Source: Sneathiella limimaris (GTDB taxonomy: Bacteria; Pseudomonadota; Alphaproteobacteria; Sneathiellales; Sneathiellaceae). Taken from it: a stretch of DNA of 64,000 bases. Position numbers and translations under genes: made by a program. Positions 55,030 to 63,936 of this stretch are shown in pieces. The notes beneath the pieces were generated by a model. The model was given only the letters and a program-made list of their open reading frames with translations. It had not been told where the DNA came from and did not search any database. Each line of letters begins with the position of its first letter. Within the stretch, counting starts at the first letter, position 1. The stretch is taken from the NCBI RefSeq assembly GCF_012932565.1, contig NZ_JABBYJ010000001.1, positions 2,604,001 through 2,668,000 on the forward strand. The letters run 5' to 3'.

Positions 55030-55452
55030 ATGACTATCCCCGATGGATTTTCGCCTCATTTTCGCAAAAGCCCACTGACGGACCCATGGGAGCCGCTTTA
55101 TTCCCGGGTGTTGGAGGATCGGGTGCAGATGGGACTGATGGCCAGTGAAGCCCATACCAACAGTCGGGGGTTTGTTCATGGGGGTCTGCTTGCAACGCTG
55201 GCTGATAACGTAATGGGATTGTCCTGCCATGTAGCCTTAAAAGATCAGTCGGGGCTCGTCACCGTCAACCTGACAACAGATTTTCTCTCCAGTGGTCGTA
55301 TTGGCCAATGGATTCTGTTTGACGCCCATGTTGCCAAAACCGGAAAAACCCTCTGCTTTGCAAATTGTGTAATTACTGCGGATGATCAAATTATCGCGCG
55401 CGCTCAAGGCATCTTTAGCAATGTGGGCAGCCGCGATACAAAAAGAGGCTAA
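55030..55452 (+). CDS. PaaI-family hotdog thioesterase
   Basis: The 140-residue protein has the PaaI/4HBT signature SRGFVHGGLLATLADNVMGLSC (about 45-66), in which the HGG loop precedes the catalytic Asp helix. It continues with VTVNLTTDFLSSGRIGQW. It would hydrolyse acyl-CoA thioesters in the cytoplasm. It stands alone, divergent from the TPR gene. It resembles the thioesterase at 9799 in fold but the sequences differ widely. Confidence 0.88.
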   Translation: MTIPDGFSPHFRKSPLTDPWEPLYSRVLEDRVQMGLMASEAHTNSRGFVHGGLLATLADNVMGLSCHVALKDQSGLVTVNLTTDFLSSGRIGQWILFDAHVAKTGKTLCFANCVITADDQIIARAQGIFSNVGSRDTKRG

Positions 55453-55642
55453 CGCATTACTAAGGACAACCCAATCTCACGTTCACTCTTTGTCCCAAAA
55501 ATATCATCGTGGTTAAGGAATATGATTAACGCAAATTTTATCCTAATTTTCGGCGATTTTTATGCTTAACAACATGAAAACAAAAGAGAAACTTACCTGC
55601 CGCTAATATATCTGGCGATCACATGGGTAAAAGGAACATGTT

Positions 55643-56188
55643 TTAAACATTCTTTTCCTCAGCTCCCATCAATTGTATCCCCTGTTTCTGAATACTAGCG
55701 ACGACTTGTCGGATCGCATCAATATCATCGGGCCGGTATCCAAGCTCAAACATCAGCTGGCTTAATGTCTCAAGCGCCAGATCCAACCGGCTGAGAAGTT
55801 CCGCCCTAACGCTGGCGGACAGGTTTTGAATGAGGGCATAATGTCCCAGACGATCCAAACGCGCATGCAGGACCGCTACCCCTTCCGCAAACTGTCCGGT
55901 TCGAAAACAGACTTCGCTGGAATTTTGATAGGATTGCTCGAGACAAATAATCGCCTGATCTGGGATCACGTCATATGTAAGGGCAAATGCCATCATCCCC
56001 TCAGCCAGATTTGCCGCTTGTTGAAACTTAAGACGGGCCAGTGGAATATCTGATGCCAAAAAGGCTTCATTACCGGCCTTCATGACAGCCATCCACTCCT
56101 CGGTTGTGGCTGGCTTCTTGATGGTCTGCTGATAGGCAGTGGCTTTTGTGAAATCAACGGTTGTGTCAATCTTTTCAGGCTGTTTCAT
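55643..56188 (-). CDS. Helical protein of unknown function
   Basis: I do not recognise this 181-residue protein. It is almost entirely helical, with segments that look TPR-like (EAFLASDIPLARLKFQQAANLAEGM, then EVCFRTGQFAEGVAVLHARLDRLGHY). It carries no signal peptide. The ATG at 56188 with AAGAG upstream is chosen over the upstream TTG at 56206. It is divergent from the ferredoxin-NADP reductase gene by 175 bp. Function unknown. Confidence 0.65.
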   Translation of the reverse strand: MKQPEKIDTTVDFTKATAYQQTIKKPATTEEWMAVMKAGNEAFLASDIPLARLKFQQAANLAEGMMAFALTYDVIPDQAIICLEQSYQNSSEVCFRTGQFAEGVAVLHARLDRLGHYALIQNLSASVRAELLSRLDLALETLSQLMFELGYRPDDIDAIRQVVASIQKQGIQLMGAEEKNV

Positions 56189-56363
56189 GAAATACTCTTT
56201 TACCAACGCAAATCCAAATGGAACGGATTTGGAGCATAAGAATAATCAAAACTTTTTGCAAATAATTATTAATTGCAATACTTGACGGATCAGGATATGA
56301 CCTCTTTCAAGGGTGAAAGGTCAGGCCGATCAATATCCAATTTCGGTCCGGCAGTTTTAAAAC

Positions 56364-57233
56364 ATGCGCGCAACTGGAAAGGCAAGCAGAGTGACTTACA
56401 ACGTATCTGAAACCGGGACAATCCTGGATCAGGAAAGTACCGAGACTGAGGGAGTAAAACTCCCCAAACCCGTTTCTGAGCAGACCGTCACCAACATTCA
56501 TCATTGGACGGACGAGCTTTTCTCCTTTCGCATCACCCGGCCACCTGAATTTCGCTTCCGCTCCGGTGAATTTGTGATGCTTGGCTTGATGGATGGTTCA
56601 AAGCCCCTGCTACGAGCTTACTCTATCGCCAGCCCTTCTTGGGATGAGGAACTGGATTTTTATTCCATCAAGGTCAAGGATGGCCCCCTCACCTCCCGCC
56701 TTCAGCATATTCAGAAGGGCGATAAGATCCTGCTGGGTCGCAAACCCACTGGCACTCTGGTTCTGGATGCCCTAATTCCTGGCAAACGGCTTTTTCTTTT
56801 CTCCACCGGCACCGGCATGGCGCCTTTTGCCAGTATCCTGAAAGAGCCTGAAACCTATGAAAAATTCGATGAAGTCATCGTCACTCATACCTGCCGTAAT
56901 GTTGCCGATCTGGATTACAGCCGCAGCGTCGTTGAGAACCTGAGCGAGGATCCACTGGTTGGGGATGTGGCTCCGGGGCGTGTGAAATATTATGCAACCA
57001 CAACACGCGAGGATTTCGCCTATAAGGGACGGATTACACATCTCATTGCGTCCGGTAAATTCTACGAGGATCTTGAAATACCTGCCCTTGACCCAAGAAC
57101 AGATCGGGCCATGATTTGCGGATCGACCCCTATGATTGCAGATACCAAAGATATTCTGGAAGCCGCCGGACTTTCCGAAGGATCCAATGCAAAACCTGCA
57201 GAATTTGTGGTGGAAAAAGCGTTTGTCGCTTAA
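56364..57233 (+). CDS. fpr: Ferredoxin-NADP reductase
   Basis: The 289-residue flavoprotein moves electrons between NADPH and ferredoxin or flavodoxin. Seen are the FAD motif RAYSIASP (about 80-87), the NADP-binding GTGMAPFASI (about 149-158), ATTTREDF and the C-terminal AMICGSTPMIADTKDIL with VEKAFVA as in bacterial FNRs. The N-terminal ~30 residues are extra and poorly conserved, so the real start may be later. It converges with the IclR regulator. A link to the Rieske cluster is possible but unproven. Confidence 0.9.
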   Translation: MRATGKASRVTYNVSETGTILDQESTETEGVKLPKPVSEQTVTNIHHWTDELFSFRITRPPEFRFRSGEFVMLGLMDGSKPLLRAYSIASPSWDEELDFYSIKVKDGPLTSRLQHIQKGDKILLGRKPTGTLVLDALIPGKRLFLFSTGTGMAPFASILKEPETYEKFDEVIVTHTCRNVADLDYSRSVVENLSEDPLVGDVAPGRVKYYATTTREDFAYKGRITHLIASGKFYEDLEIPALDPRTDRAMICGSTPMIADTKDILEAAGLSEGSNAKPAEFVVEKAFVA

Positions 57234-57286
57234 AGGCACTTTTGAGTTGGCGGCTTTATGATCAGACGGTCGCCAATGACACCCGT

Positions 57287-58054
57287 TTAAACAATCATGG
57301 CAATCGAACTGGCGCACTCACGCAGTAGCGCCAGTCTTTTCTTCTGCTGCTCCTCATCTGCAAACCGGGGGTTTGGCCCCACAATCCCAAGGGCACCAAC
57401 CAGTTCCCCATCATTTTGTAAAACCGGCACCGCAAGAGACGACACGCCTTGCTCAAACTCATCACTGACAAACGCAAATCCTTGAAAAGCAGTTGTCTGC
57501 AGATCCGCTCTTAAATCCTCAATTTCTGTTTTTGTCGCGTTTGTATGCGCTTCTCTTGGTGCATGCGTTAAAAGATACTCCCGCTTACCTGGCGCGGAAA
57601 AAGCTACCAGCGTCCGGCCAATTGCTGTTGCGTTCAGCGGAAGTCGCGATCCAACCGTAAAGCCGATCGTGATCATTGTCGGATCCCCCGGTGAATGGGC
57701 CACATAAACCGCTTCCAACCCATCAATCATGGCAAACGACACGCTTTCCTTTAAGGCTTCGGAACAGGTGGTCAGGATCGGGGTCACATGCTTGCCAATA
57801 TCCCTCCCTTGCAGGAAACCGCCCGCCAATCTCAAGATACGGGGGGTCAACCGATAGACCCGGTTCCGGCACTCCAGATAATTCAAATGCTCTAGCGTCA
57901 AAACAAGTCGGCGTGTGACTGTCCGGTTCAGATTCGTCTTTCGGGCAAGTGCGGGGATCGTCATTTCCCGATCAGTCGCATCAAAAGCCGCCAACACTTC
58001 AAGCCCCTTGGCAAATGTCAGCGATATATCCTTCGCATTTAAGTCTTCAGGCAT
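57287..58054 (-). CDS. IclR-family transcriptional regulator (PcaU/PcaR-like)
   Basis: The 255-residue regulator has an N-terminal winged helix (about 12-75: KGLEVLAAFDATDREMTIPALARKTNLNRTVTRRLVLTL) and an IclR effector domain (about 80-250, ATAIGRTLVAF and VPVLQNDGELVGALGI). IclR proteins of this type often control aromatic catabolism. It is divergent from the ferredoxin-Rieske operon across a region with several ATAATCGATC sites. I infer that it controls that operon and itself. Confidence 0.92.
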   Translation of the reverse strand: MPEDLNAKDISLTFAKGLEVLAAFDATDREMTIPALARKTNLNRTVTRRLVLTLEHLNYLECRNRVYRLTPRILRLAGGFLQGRDIGKHVTPILTTCSEALKESVSFAMIDGLEAVYVAHSPGDPTMITIGFTVGSRLPLNATAIGRTLVAFSAPGKREYLLTHAPREAHTNATKTEIEDLRADLQTTAFQGFAFVSDEFEQGVSSLAVPVLQNDGELVGALGIVGPNPRFADEEQQKKRLALLRECASSIAMIV

Positions 58055-58123
58055 GTCCTGCTATCCCTTGCCTTTCAGCTCTCAATCGAGGCGCACTCAC
58101 CTGTCTGAGGAGGACTGAATTTC

Positions 58124-58213
58124 ATAATCGATCCAACTCCACCCCTTGACTTTAGGTATCCGTCTCCCGTTAAATGGTGATCGATTATAAAACATATGAT
58201 CGATAATCGATCA
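58124..58213. promoter_or_regulatory. IclR operator array (ATAATCGATC repeats)
   Basis: Copies of ATAATCGATC occur at 58124-58133 (+), 58179-58188 (-) and in a perfect 17-bp palindrome TGATCGATAATCGATCA at 58197-58213, which holds one in each direction. The array fills the divergent region between the IclR gene and the ferredoxin gene, so it probably controls both. Confidence 0.65.
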
Positions 58214-58292
58214 ACTTAAAAATTGAGACCATCTTGAGCAGAGAGATAAAGGGCAGGACTTCAGGTTACCCCCTCCGCCCTTACTGAAGGAC

Positions 58293-58631
58293 ATGATGAG
58301 CAAAAGCACTGTAAAAATCGGCTTTCGTCAGCCGGATGGAGAGATCCAGGAAATCGACGCCCCAATCGGTCAATCCGTTATGCAGGCGGCTATCTTCAAT
58401 AACGTTGACGGGATTGAAGCAGAATGCGGCGGCAGCTGCATGTGCGCGACCTGTCACATCTACCTGAGTGATGATCTGCAAGCCATCGCCGGTGAGGCTA
58501 ACGAAGAAGAAAATGAAATGTTGGAGGAGACTGCAGCAGAACGCCGGCCCAGCAGCCGCCTCAGCTGCCAAATCACGGTTGTTGAGGATATGAACGGCAA
58601 GGTTTTTGACGTGCCAGACTGCCAATCATGA
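58293..58631 (+). CDS. Adrenodoxin-type [2Fe-2S] ferredoxin
   Basis: The 112-residue protein carries the plant/vertebrate-type cluster ligands Cys45, Cys51 and Cys54 (C-x5-C-x2-C in ECGGSCMCATC) and Cys92 (RLSCQ). It resembles ferredoxins that feed P450s or three-component Rieske oxygenases such as dicamba demethylase. It is the first gene of the operon and overlaps the reductase gene by 4 bp. ATG at 58293 and 58296 are both possible. Confidence 0.93.
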   Translation: MMSKSTVKIGFRQPDGEIQEIDAPIGQSVMQAAIFNNVDGIEAECGGSCMCATCHIYLSDDLQAIAGEANEEENEMLEETAAERRPSSRLSCQITVVEDMNGKVFDVPDCQS

Positions 58632-59875
58632 GCCGCGGGGTCGTCATCGTTGGGGCCTCTCACGCCGGGGTTCAGGTTGCCGCATCACTTAAAGATCTGG
58701 GATATGATCAGCCGATCACCTTGATCCACGGAGAATTGCCGACCCCCTATCAGCGCCCGCCCCTTTCCAAGGCCTTTCTGGCCGGGCAGACGGATGCAGA
58801 TGGGCTGGTTCTTCGAAGTCCTTCTTATTATGGGGACAAGGCGATCACCCTGCTCAGCGGGGTGCGCGTGACTGCCATCTCGCCAGAAGACAAAACCTTA
58901 TCCCTTGAAACTCTACCCGGTGCCCCTGCAGCGCAAAACGCGCCAACCACCCTTTCATACGATCACCTTGTGCTGGCAACAGGCGCAGATGCACGGACCT
59001 TACCTGTTCCGGGTGGTGATCTGCCTGGCGTTTTAAAACTGAGGGATATGGCGGAAGCAAACGCACTGAAGACAGCCTTGGCCGCCGCAGAAAGTCTTGC
59101 CATTGCGGGAGCCGGCTTCATTGGCCTTGAAGTGGCAGCGACGGCACGCAAACTGGGCAAAACCGTAACCGTTATCGAAGCCCAGGACCGCGTCCTTGCC
59201 CGTCTTTTCCCGCCGATCATGTCGGACTTCATAACCCGCCGCCATCAGGAGGCAGGAACCCGTTTCCGCTTTAACGCCACGATTGATCAGGTGATTGAAA
59301 TGGAAAATGGGGGAAAACAGATTTCCCTCTCTGGCGGGGATCAGATAACAGCTGATCTGGTTGTTGTCGGGATCGGGGCCGAGGTGAATGATACCCTCGG
59401 ACGGGCTGCTGGATTGAAATGCGGCAACGGTATCCTGGTAGATGAAACCTGCCTGACTTCAAATCCGGATATCTCTGCAGCCGGGGATTGCGCCGCCTGG
59501 AAGCTTTTGGGTTCCAGCCGCTATTCCCGCACCGAAAGTGTTCAAAACGCTGTTGATCAAGCCAAGATCATTGCAGCCCGCCTTACTGGCACTGAAATCC
59601 CGGTTCAGGTAGCGCCCTGGTTCTGGTCTGACCAGTTGGATATTAAGCTGCAAATGGTTGGTGATGCCCTGGAATTTGATGACATCGTCATTCGCGGCTC
59701 AATGGAAGAGGCCAAGTTCTCCCTCCTTTACTACCAGGGAGACGCATTAGTTCGGGTCGATAGTGTTAACCGGGCCATTGATCACATCGCAGCCCGCAAA
59801 CTGGTGACCAATCGAACATCGGTGCCAAAGGATGCCACCGCCGATATCGGCGTTAAACTGAAAAATTTTGTTTGA
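58628..59875 (+). CDS. FAD-dependent ferredoxin reductase
   Basis: This 415-residue flavoprotein has an N-terminal FAD Rossmann motif GVVIVGASHAGVQVAASL, a second dinucleotide motif LAIAGAGFIGLEVAATARKLG (about 156-175) for NAD(P)H and the FAD-binding TSNPDISAAGDCA (about 278-290). It belongs to the rubredoxin/putidaredoxin-reductase group that passes electrons from NAD(P)H to a [2Fe-2S] ferredoxin. Its overlap with the ferredoxin gene and proximity to the Rieske gene give it an obvious role. Confidence 0.93.
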   Translation: MSRGVVIVGASHAGVQVAASLKDLGYDQPITLIHGELPTPYQRPPLSKAFLAGQTDADGLVLRSPSYYGDKAITLLSGVRVTAISPEDKTLSLETLPGAPAAQNAPTTLSYDHLVLATGADARTLPVPGGDLPGVLKLRDMAEANALKTALAAAESLAIAGAGFIGLEVAATARKLGKTVTVIEAQDRVLARLFPPIMSDFITRRHQEAGTRFRFNATIDQVIEMENGGKQISLSGGDQITADLVVVGIGAEVNDTLGRAAGLKCGNGILVDETCLTSNPDISAAGDCAAWKLLGSSRYSRTESVQNAVDQAKIIAARLTGTEIPVQVAPWFWSDQLDIKLQMVGDALEFDDIVIRGSMEEAKFSLLYYQGDALVRVDSVNRAIDHIAARKLVTNRTSVPKDATADIGVKLKNFV

Positions 59876-59923
59876 ACTCAATTGAAAAAGTCTGAAGCAT
59901 AGAGTTTCTGGAGGAACAGAACC

Positions 59924-61252
59924 ATGATGAGCCAAGAGAAAAACGATGAACTCACCCGGGTTGGCAAAGGAACACCCGGTGGTGAGCTGCTTCGTCAATA
60001 CTGGATGCCAGCGGCTTTGAGCGAGGAGCTAAAGGGCGAACGTCCCGTTGTCCCGGTAAATCTGCTCGGTGAAAAACTGGCCCTTTATCGGAATGAAGAG
60101 GACAAGCTGGTTCTCATGGATCGTCACTGCCCGCACCGGGGCGCTGATTTGTGCTTTGGGCGCAAAGAAAATGGCGGCATTCGGTGCCCCTTTCATGGCT
60201 GGAAGTTCGATGAGACCGGTCAATGTGTGGAACAACCGGGCGAGCCTGAAGGCTCTCGCATGTTCGAGAAAATCAAGGTCAACTCCTATCCGGTAAAGGA
60301 AGTGAACGGGCTTATCTTTGCCTATTTGGGTTCCGGAGAGCCACCTGCCTTTCCAGATTTTGACTGCTTCCGCGCGCCGGCAACCCATGTTTTTGCCTTT
60401 AAGGGACTATGGGAATGTAACTGGCTGCAGGCATTGGAAGTTGGCATTGATCCGGCCCACGCATCCTTCCTTCATCGCTTTTTGCAAGATGAGGATCCAA
60501 AAGATAGCTACGGAAAACAATTTCGCGATACCGCTGCTGACACGGACATGCCCATGACCAAGGTCCTAAGGGAGTTTGATCAGCCAGAAATCATCGTCGA
60601 AGATACGGATTACGGGATGCGCCTGATTGCCCTTCGGGATTTGAAAAATGGCAGCAGCCATGTGCGCCTGACCAATCAGGTATTTCCCTGTGCCATTACC
60701 ATTCCGATGTCGAACGAAATGAACATCACCCAGTGGCATGTTCCCGTGGATGATGAAAATTGTTATTGGGTTTCCATGTTCACCTCCTACACTGACCCAG
60801 TGGACAAGGAAAAAATGCGGGAACAACGTCTGAAAGAGCATACCCTGCCCGACTACGCCCCCATTCGGAACAAGCGCAATAACTATGGCTATAACCGCGA
60901 AGAACAGGAAACAGTAACCTGGACTGGCATGGGCTTGGACATCAACGTCCATGACCAATGGGCGTGCGAGTCCATGGGGGCCATTCAGGACCGGACAAAT
61001 GAACATCTGGGCACCACCGACAAAGCGATCATGCAACACCGGCGGAAACTTCGCAAAGCCATGAAGGTTATTGCAGAGGGCGGAGATCGGAGCGAACTTC
61101 CGCTTCAGGTTTCGGATAATGAGGCAAAAACCATTCAAGGGCCCATTGCCGTAGATGCCATCGGTCCGACAGATGACTGGCAAAGCTGCTGGAAAGAGCG
61201 GGATGACGCTCGCCGCAAAGCTTGCAGCTGGGATGCTGAAATCAGTAACTAA
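59924..61252 (+). CDS. Rieske non-heme iron oxygenase, single-subunit type
   Basis: The 442-residue oxygenase has a Rieske cluster site Cys69-x-His71 and Cys88-x2-His91 (HCPHRG ... CPFHGW). The mononuclear iron site is in ALEVGIDPAHASFLH with His179 and His184, and bridging Asp176. It is of phthalate-dioxygenase/dicamba-demethylase type, without a beta subunit. It would add oxygen to, or demethylate, an aromatic or N-containing substrate with electrons from the ferredoxin. A GGAGGAA site precedes the ATG. Confidence 0.93.
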   Translation: MMSQEKNDELTRVGKGTPGGELLRQYWMPAALSEELKGERPVVPVNLLGEKLALYRNEEDKLVLMDRHCPHRGADLCFGRKENGGIRCPFHGWKFDETGQCVEQPGEPEGSRMFEKIKVNSYPVKEVNGLIFAYLGSGEPPAFPDFDCFRAPATHVFAFKGLWECNWLQALEVGIDPAHASFLHRFLQDEDPKDSYGKQFRDTAADTDMPMTKVLREFDQPEIIVEDTDYGMRLIALRDLKNGSSHVRLTNQVFPCAITIPMSNEMNITQWHVPVDDENCYWVSMFTSYTDPVDKEKMREQRLKEHTLPDYAPIRNKRNNYGYNREEQETVTWTGMGLDINVHDQWACESMGAIQDRTNEHLGTTDKAIMQHRRKLRKAMKVIAEGGDRSELPLQVSDNEAKTIQGPIAVDAIGPTDDWQSCWKERDDARRKACSWDAEISN

Positions 61253-61262
61253 AGCCCGGGAA

Positions 61263-61281
61263 TGGCAGGTATCGCCTGCCA
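61263..61281 (+). promoter_or_regulatory. Intercistronic stem-loop
   Basis: TGGCAGG-TATCG-CCTGCCA is a perfect 7-bp stem between the Rieske and ligase genes with no T run after it. It is more likely an mRNA processing or stability element than a terminator. Confidence 0.5.
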
Positions 61282-61306
61282 ACCCATCAACAGGGGGTTA
61301 TATAGA

Positions 61307-62770
61307 ATGACAAAATCTTCCGGGAATATCAGGACTGACGGGTTCGCTCATCAGCATGGCCTCTGGTCGGATGAGCAGTTTGCTGCCGCTGAGAAACTCC
61401 TCAAGTCAGCAAAAGACAACAATCTTGAAGTGATCCGCGTATCCTTTCCTGACCAGCATGGGATTTTGCGGGGAAAAACCATCGTCATCAGCGGGTTAGA
61501 GGCCGCCCTTAAAAACGGCGTCACGATGACCTCAACCATGCTCCTCAAAGATACATCTCATCGGACTGTATTTCCGGTCTGGACAGATGATGCAGGTTTT
61601 GGCGCAGGCCAATTGACCGGGGCCAGCGATGTCCTGATGCTGCCCGATCCGACAACCTTCCGGATTCTGCCCTGGTCACCTCATACCGGTTGGATCATGG
61701 CTGATCTTCATATGGCGGATGGTGAACCTGTTCGCCTCTCAACCCGCTCGATCCTGAAGAAGGCACAAGCGCGCCTCAATAGCATGGGATATGATTTCAT
61801 TGCCGGGCTGGAGGTTGAATTCCATGTCTTTAACATGGATGAAGTTCCCATGGATTTAAGCGACGCAGGACAACCTGGAACACCGCCTAAAACCAGCCTG
61901 ATTTCTCAAGGTTATCAGTATCTTACAGAAGATCGTTACGATCAGATGGAAGATATTTTTGATCTTGTGAGGCGCAATGCCGAAGGCCTTGGTCTGCCTG
62001 TGCGCTCCCTTGAAGTGGAATTCGGCCCGAGCCAGTGCGAAGTGACGTTTGATCCGGCCCCGGCCCTGCAACAGGCAGACAATATGGTCACTTTCCGATC
62101 CATGGTGAAGCAGGTCTGCCATCGCAACGGGCTTCATGCCACCTTCATGTGCCGTCCCCGCTTTGCAGATAGCATGGCCAGCGGCTGGCACCTGCATCAA
62201 TCGCTTGTCGATGTGAAAACCGGCGAGAATAAATTCATGCCCAACGAAGGCTCTGATATCTCCGAACTTGGGCTCAACTGGATTGCTGGCCTGCTTGCCC
62301 ATGCGCGTGAAAGCTGTCTTCTTTCGACCCCCACAATCAATGGATATAAACGCTACCGGCCTTTCACTCTTGCGCCAGACAGGATCCAGTGGGGTCGTGA
62401 CAATCGCGGGGCCATGATCCGCTGCCTTGCTCGGCCAGGTGATCAGGCAAGCCGAATTGAAAACCGAATTGGGGAGCCTGCTGCCAACCCTTATCTTTAT
62501 CTCGCCTCTCAAATTTTAAGCGGGATGGATGGGATTGAGCAAAACCTGCAAGCACCGGCGCCGGTTACCAACCCCTATTCATCTGATGCGGAAACCCTGC
62601 CTGCCAGTCTGATCGATGCGCTGAACGCGTTCCGGGATGGAAATTTTTATGCCAATCAGCTGGGAGCTGATTTTGTCAGTTACCTTTCCACCTTAAAACA
62701 GGCAGAATGGACCCGCTATCTCACAACCGTTTCCGAATGGGAGGAACGGGAATATTTTTCACTCTTCTAG
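61307..62770 (+). CDS. Glutamine-synthetase-like gamma-glutamyl ligase
   Basis: The 487-residue protein keeps the glutamine synthetase catalytic core: GLEVEFHVF, SLEVEFGPSQCEVTF, ATFMCRPRFADSMASGWHLHQSL and IENRIGEPAANPYLYLASQ, with the metal-binding Glu and the conserved His. It is the PuuA/GlnA-like type that joins glutamate to amines by ATP. In aniline degradation TdnQ plays this role next to a Rieske oxygenase. The ATG at 61307 with AGGGGG upstream is chosen, so the frame opens 15 codons before. Confidence 0.85.
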   Translation: MTKSSGNIRTDGFAHQHGLWSDEQFAAAEKLLKSAKDNNLEVIRVSFPDQHGILRGKTIVISGLEAALKNGVTMTSTMLLKDTSHRTVFPVWTDDAGFGAGQLTGASDVLMLPDPTTFRILPWSPHTGWIMADLHMADGEPVRLSTRSILKKAQARLNSMGYDFIAGLEVEFHVFNMDEVPMDLSDAGQPGTPPKTSLISQGYQYLTEDRYDQMEDIFDLVRRNAEGLGLPVRSLEVEFGPSQCEVTFDPAPALQQADNMVTFRSMVKQVCHRNGLHATFMCRPRFADSMASGWHLHQSLVDVKTGENKFMPNEGSDISELGLNWIAGLLAHARESCLLSTPTINGYKRYRPFTLAPDRIQWGRDNRGAMIRCLARPGDQASRIENRIGEPAANPYLYLASQILSGMDGIEQNLQAPAPVTNPYSSDAETLPASLIDALNAFRDGNFYANQLGADFVSYLSTLKQAEWTRYLTTVSEWEEREYFSLF

Positions 62771-62780
62771 GGAGACTTAA

Positions 62781-63128
62781 ATGCCCCATTTCGTAATCGA
62801 ATATTCGCGGGAAGTCGAAAATCAGGCCGACATGGTCGACATTATGGATGTCACCTTTCAGGCAGGCCTGGATAGCGGCATCATGAATGCCAAGGATATC
62901 AAGGTGCGCGCCCGCCCCTATGACTTTTTCAAACTGGTTGAGGATGGGCAGACATTCCTGCATGTCACCGTTTTTCTGCTGGATGGTCGAACGGATGAAG
63001 TGAAAGAAAATCTCGCCCTTTTGCTGAGGGAACGGCTGGCGGAGAAACTCCCTTCGGTCAGCAGCGTCAGCATTGATATCTGCGACATGAACCGGACAGC
63101 ATATAAAAAACGGGTCTTGGAGGGATAA
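62781..63128 (+). CDS. CHMI-type (HpaF-like) isomerase
   Basis: The 115-residue protein belongs to the 5-carboxymethyl-2-hydroxymuconate isomerase family, with the catalytic Pro right after Met (MPHFVIEYS) and family blocks VFLLDGRTDEVKENLALLL and ISIDICDM-like SIDICDMN. The known role is in homoprotocatechuate meta-cleavage, where the extradiol product is isomerised. It follows the ligase by 10 bp. Its presence hints that ring cleavage by the neighbouring LigB-type enzyme gives a hydroxymuconate-type product. Confidence 0.85.
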   Translation: MPHFVIEYSREVENQADMVDIMDVTFQAGLDSGIMNAKDIKVRARPYDFFKLVEDGQTFLHVTVFLLDGRTDEVKENLALLLRERLAEKLPSVSSVSIDICDMNRTAYKKRVLEG

Positions 63129-63137
63129 CGCCCTCTG

Positions 63138-63923
63138 TTACCACAGATACATGCTGGACTGGACCCCGAGTATGGAGAGGGAAATTGCCTCTGTCGCCGC
63201 CCGTCCCGCGGCGCCATAGCAAACCTGAAGTGGCAGCAGATGCTCTTCACGTGGATGGCAAAACCGGGCGTAGGGCGCTTCATCCCAATTGATCAGCCGA
63301 TCCCGCCGTTCTGCCTCGCTCAATTCAGGACTTGTACAGGTCTCTTTGAGCCAGGCTTCGAAAGTCTGGTTCATGGTGGCAACCTCGCTGGTAGCCCCTG
63401 CCCCAAAAGCCCTCATATTATGAAAGGAAAAGCCCGATCCGATCACCAGCAGCCCTTCGGTTTCCAAACGTGCGATTGCCTGTCCCAGCCGGATATGATC
63501 TTCGGGGTCTAGGCTGGACAATTGGGACAGTTGCAGTACAGGGATATCCGCATCCGGATACATGATTTTGAGCGGGATAAACATCCCATGATCAAAACCG
63601 CGTTCTCTATCCTCGCCTACCGTAAAGCCCTCCTCTTCCAGGGCAGTCTTGAGTTCAGCCGCAAGAGCCGGGTTGCCCGCTGCGGGATATGTCAGCCTGT
63701 AGCTCTCCTCTGGAAAGCCGTAATAGTCATAGAAAAGATCAGGGTGTGGCGCGCTTAACAGAGTTGGGTTTTCCTCTTCCCAATGGGCGCTGACCACAAG
63801 AATGGCTTTGGGCTTTTCAAGTTTTCCCGCTATCTCTTGCAAGCAGGCGACCATTTCCTGATGGGATGGCTCTCCTAATACTGGCAAGGGGCCACCCCCA
63901 TGCGAAAGATACAAAACCCTCAT
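63138..63923 (-). CDS. LigB/DODA-type extradiol dioxygenase
   Basis: The 261-residue protein has the class III extradiol signature: SHGGGPLPVLG at the N-terminus, VVSAHWEEENPT (about 43-54), GFDHGMFIPLKIMYPDADIPV (about 109-129), and HPREEHLLPLQVCYGA near the C-terminus, with iron ligands His and Glu. It resembles YgiD/DOPA 4,5-dioxygenase. The ATG at 63923 with GAGG 9 bp upstream is chosen. It converges with the isomerase gene (9 bp between stops), not in the same operon. Confidence 0.88.
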   Translation of the reverse strand: MRVLYLSHGGGPLPVLGEPSHQEMVACLQEIAGKLEKPKAILVVSAHWEEENPTLLSAPHPDLFYDYYGFPEESYRLTYPAAGNPALAAELKTALEEEGFTVGEDRERGFDHGMFIPLKIMYPDADIPVLQLSQLSSLDPEDHIRLGQAIARLETEGLLVIGSGFSFHNMRAFGAGATSEVATMNQTFEAWLKETCTSPELSEAERRDRLINWDEAPYARFCHPREEHLLPLQVCYGAAGRAATEAISLSILGVQSSMYLW

Positions 63924-63936
63924 ATCGCATTCCTCT

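Noticed and set aside
60566-61282. 238-residue minus-strand frame over the Rieske gene
   Set aside because: Antisense shadow of a gene with intact catalytic motifs.
61856-62512. 218-residue minus-strand frame over the ligase gene
   Set aside because: Antisense shadow; the plus-strand protein has all glutamine synthetase motifs.
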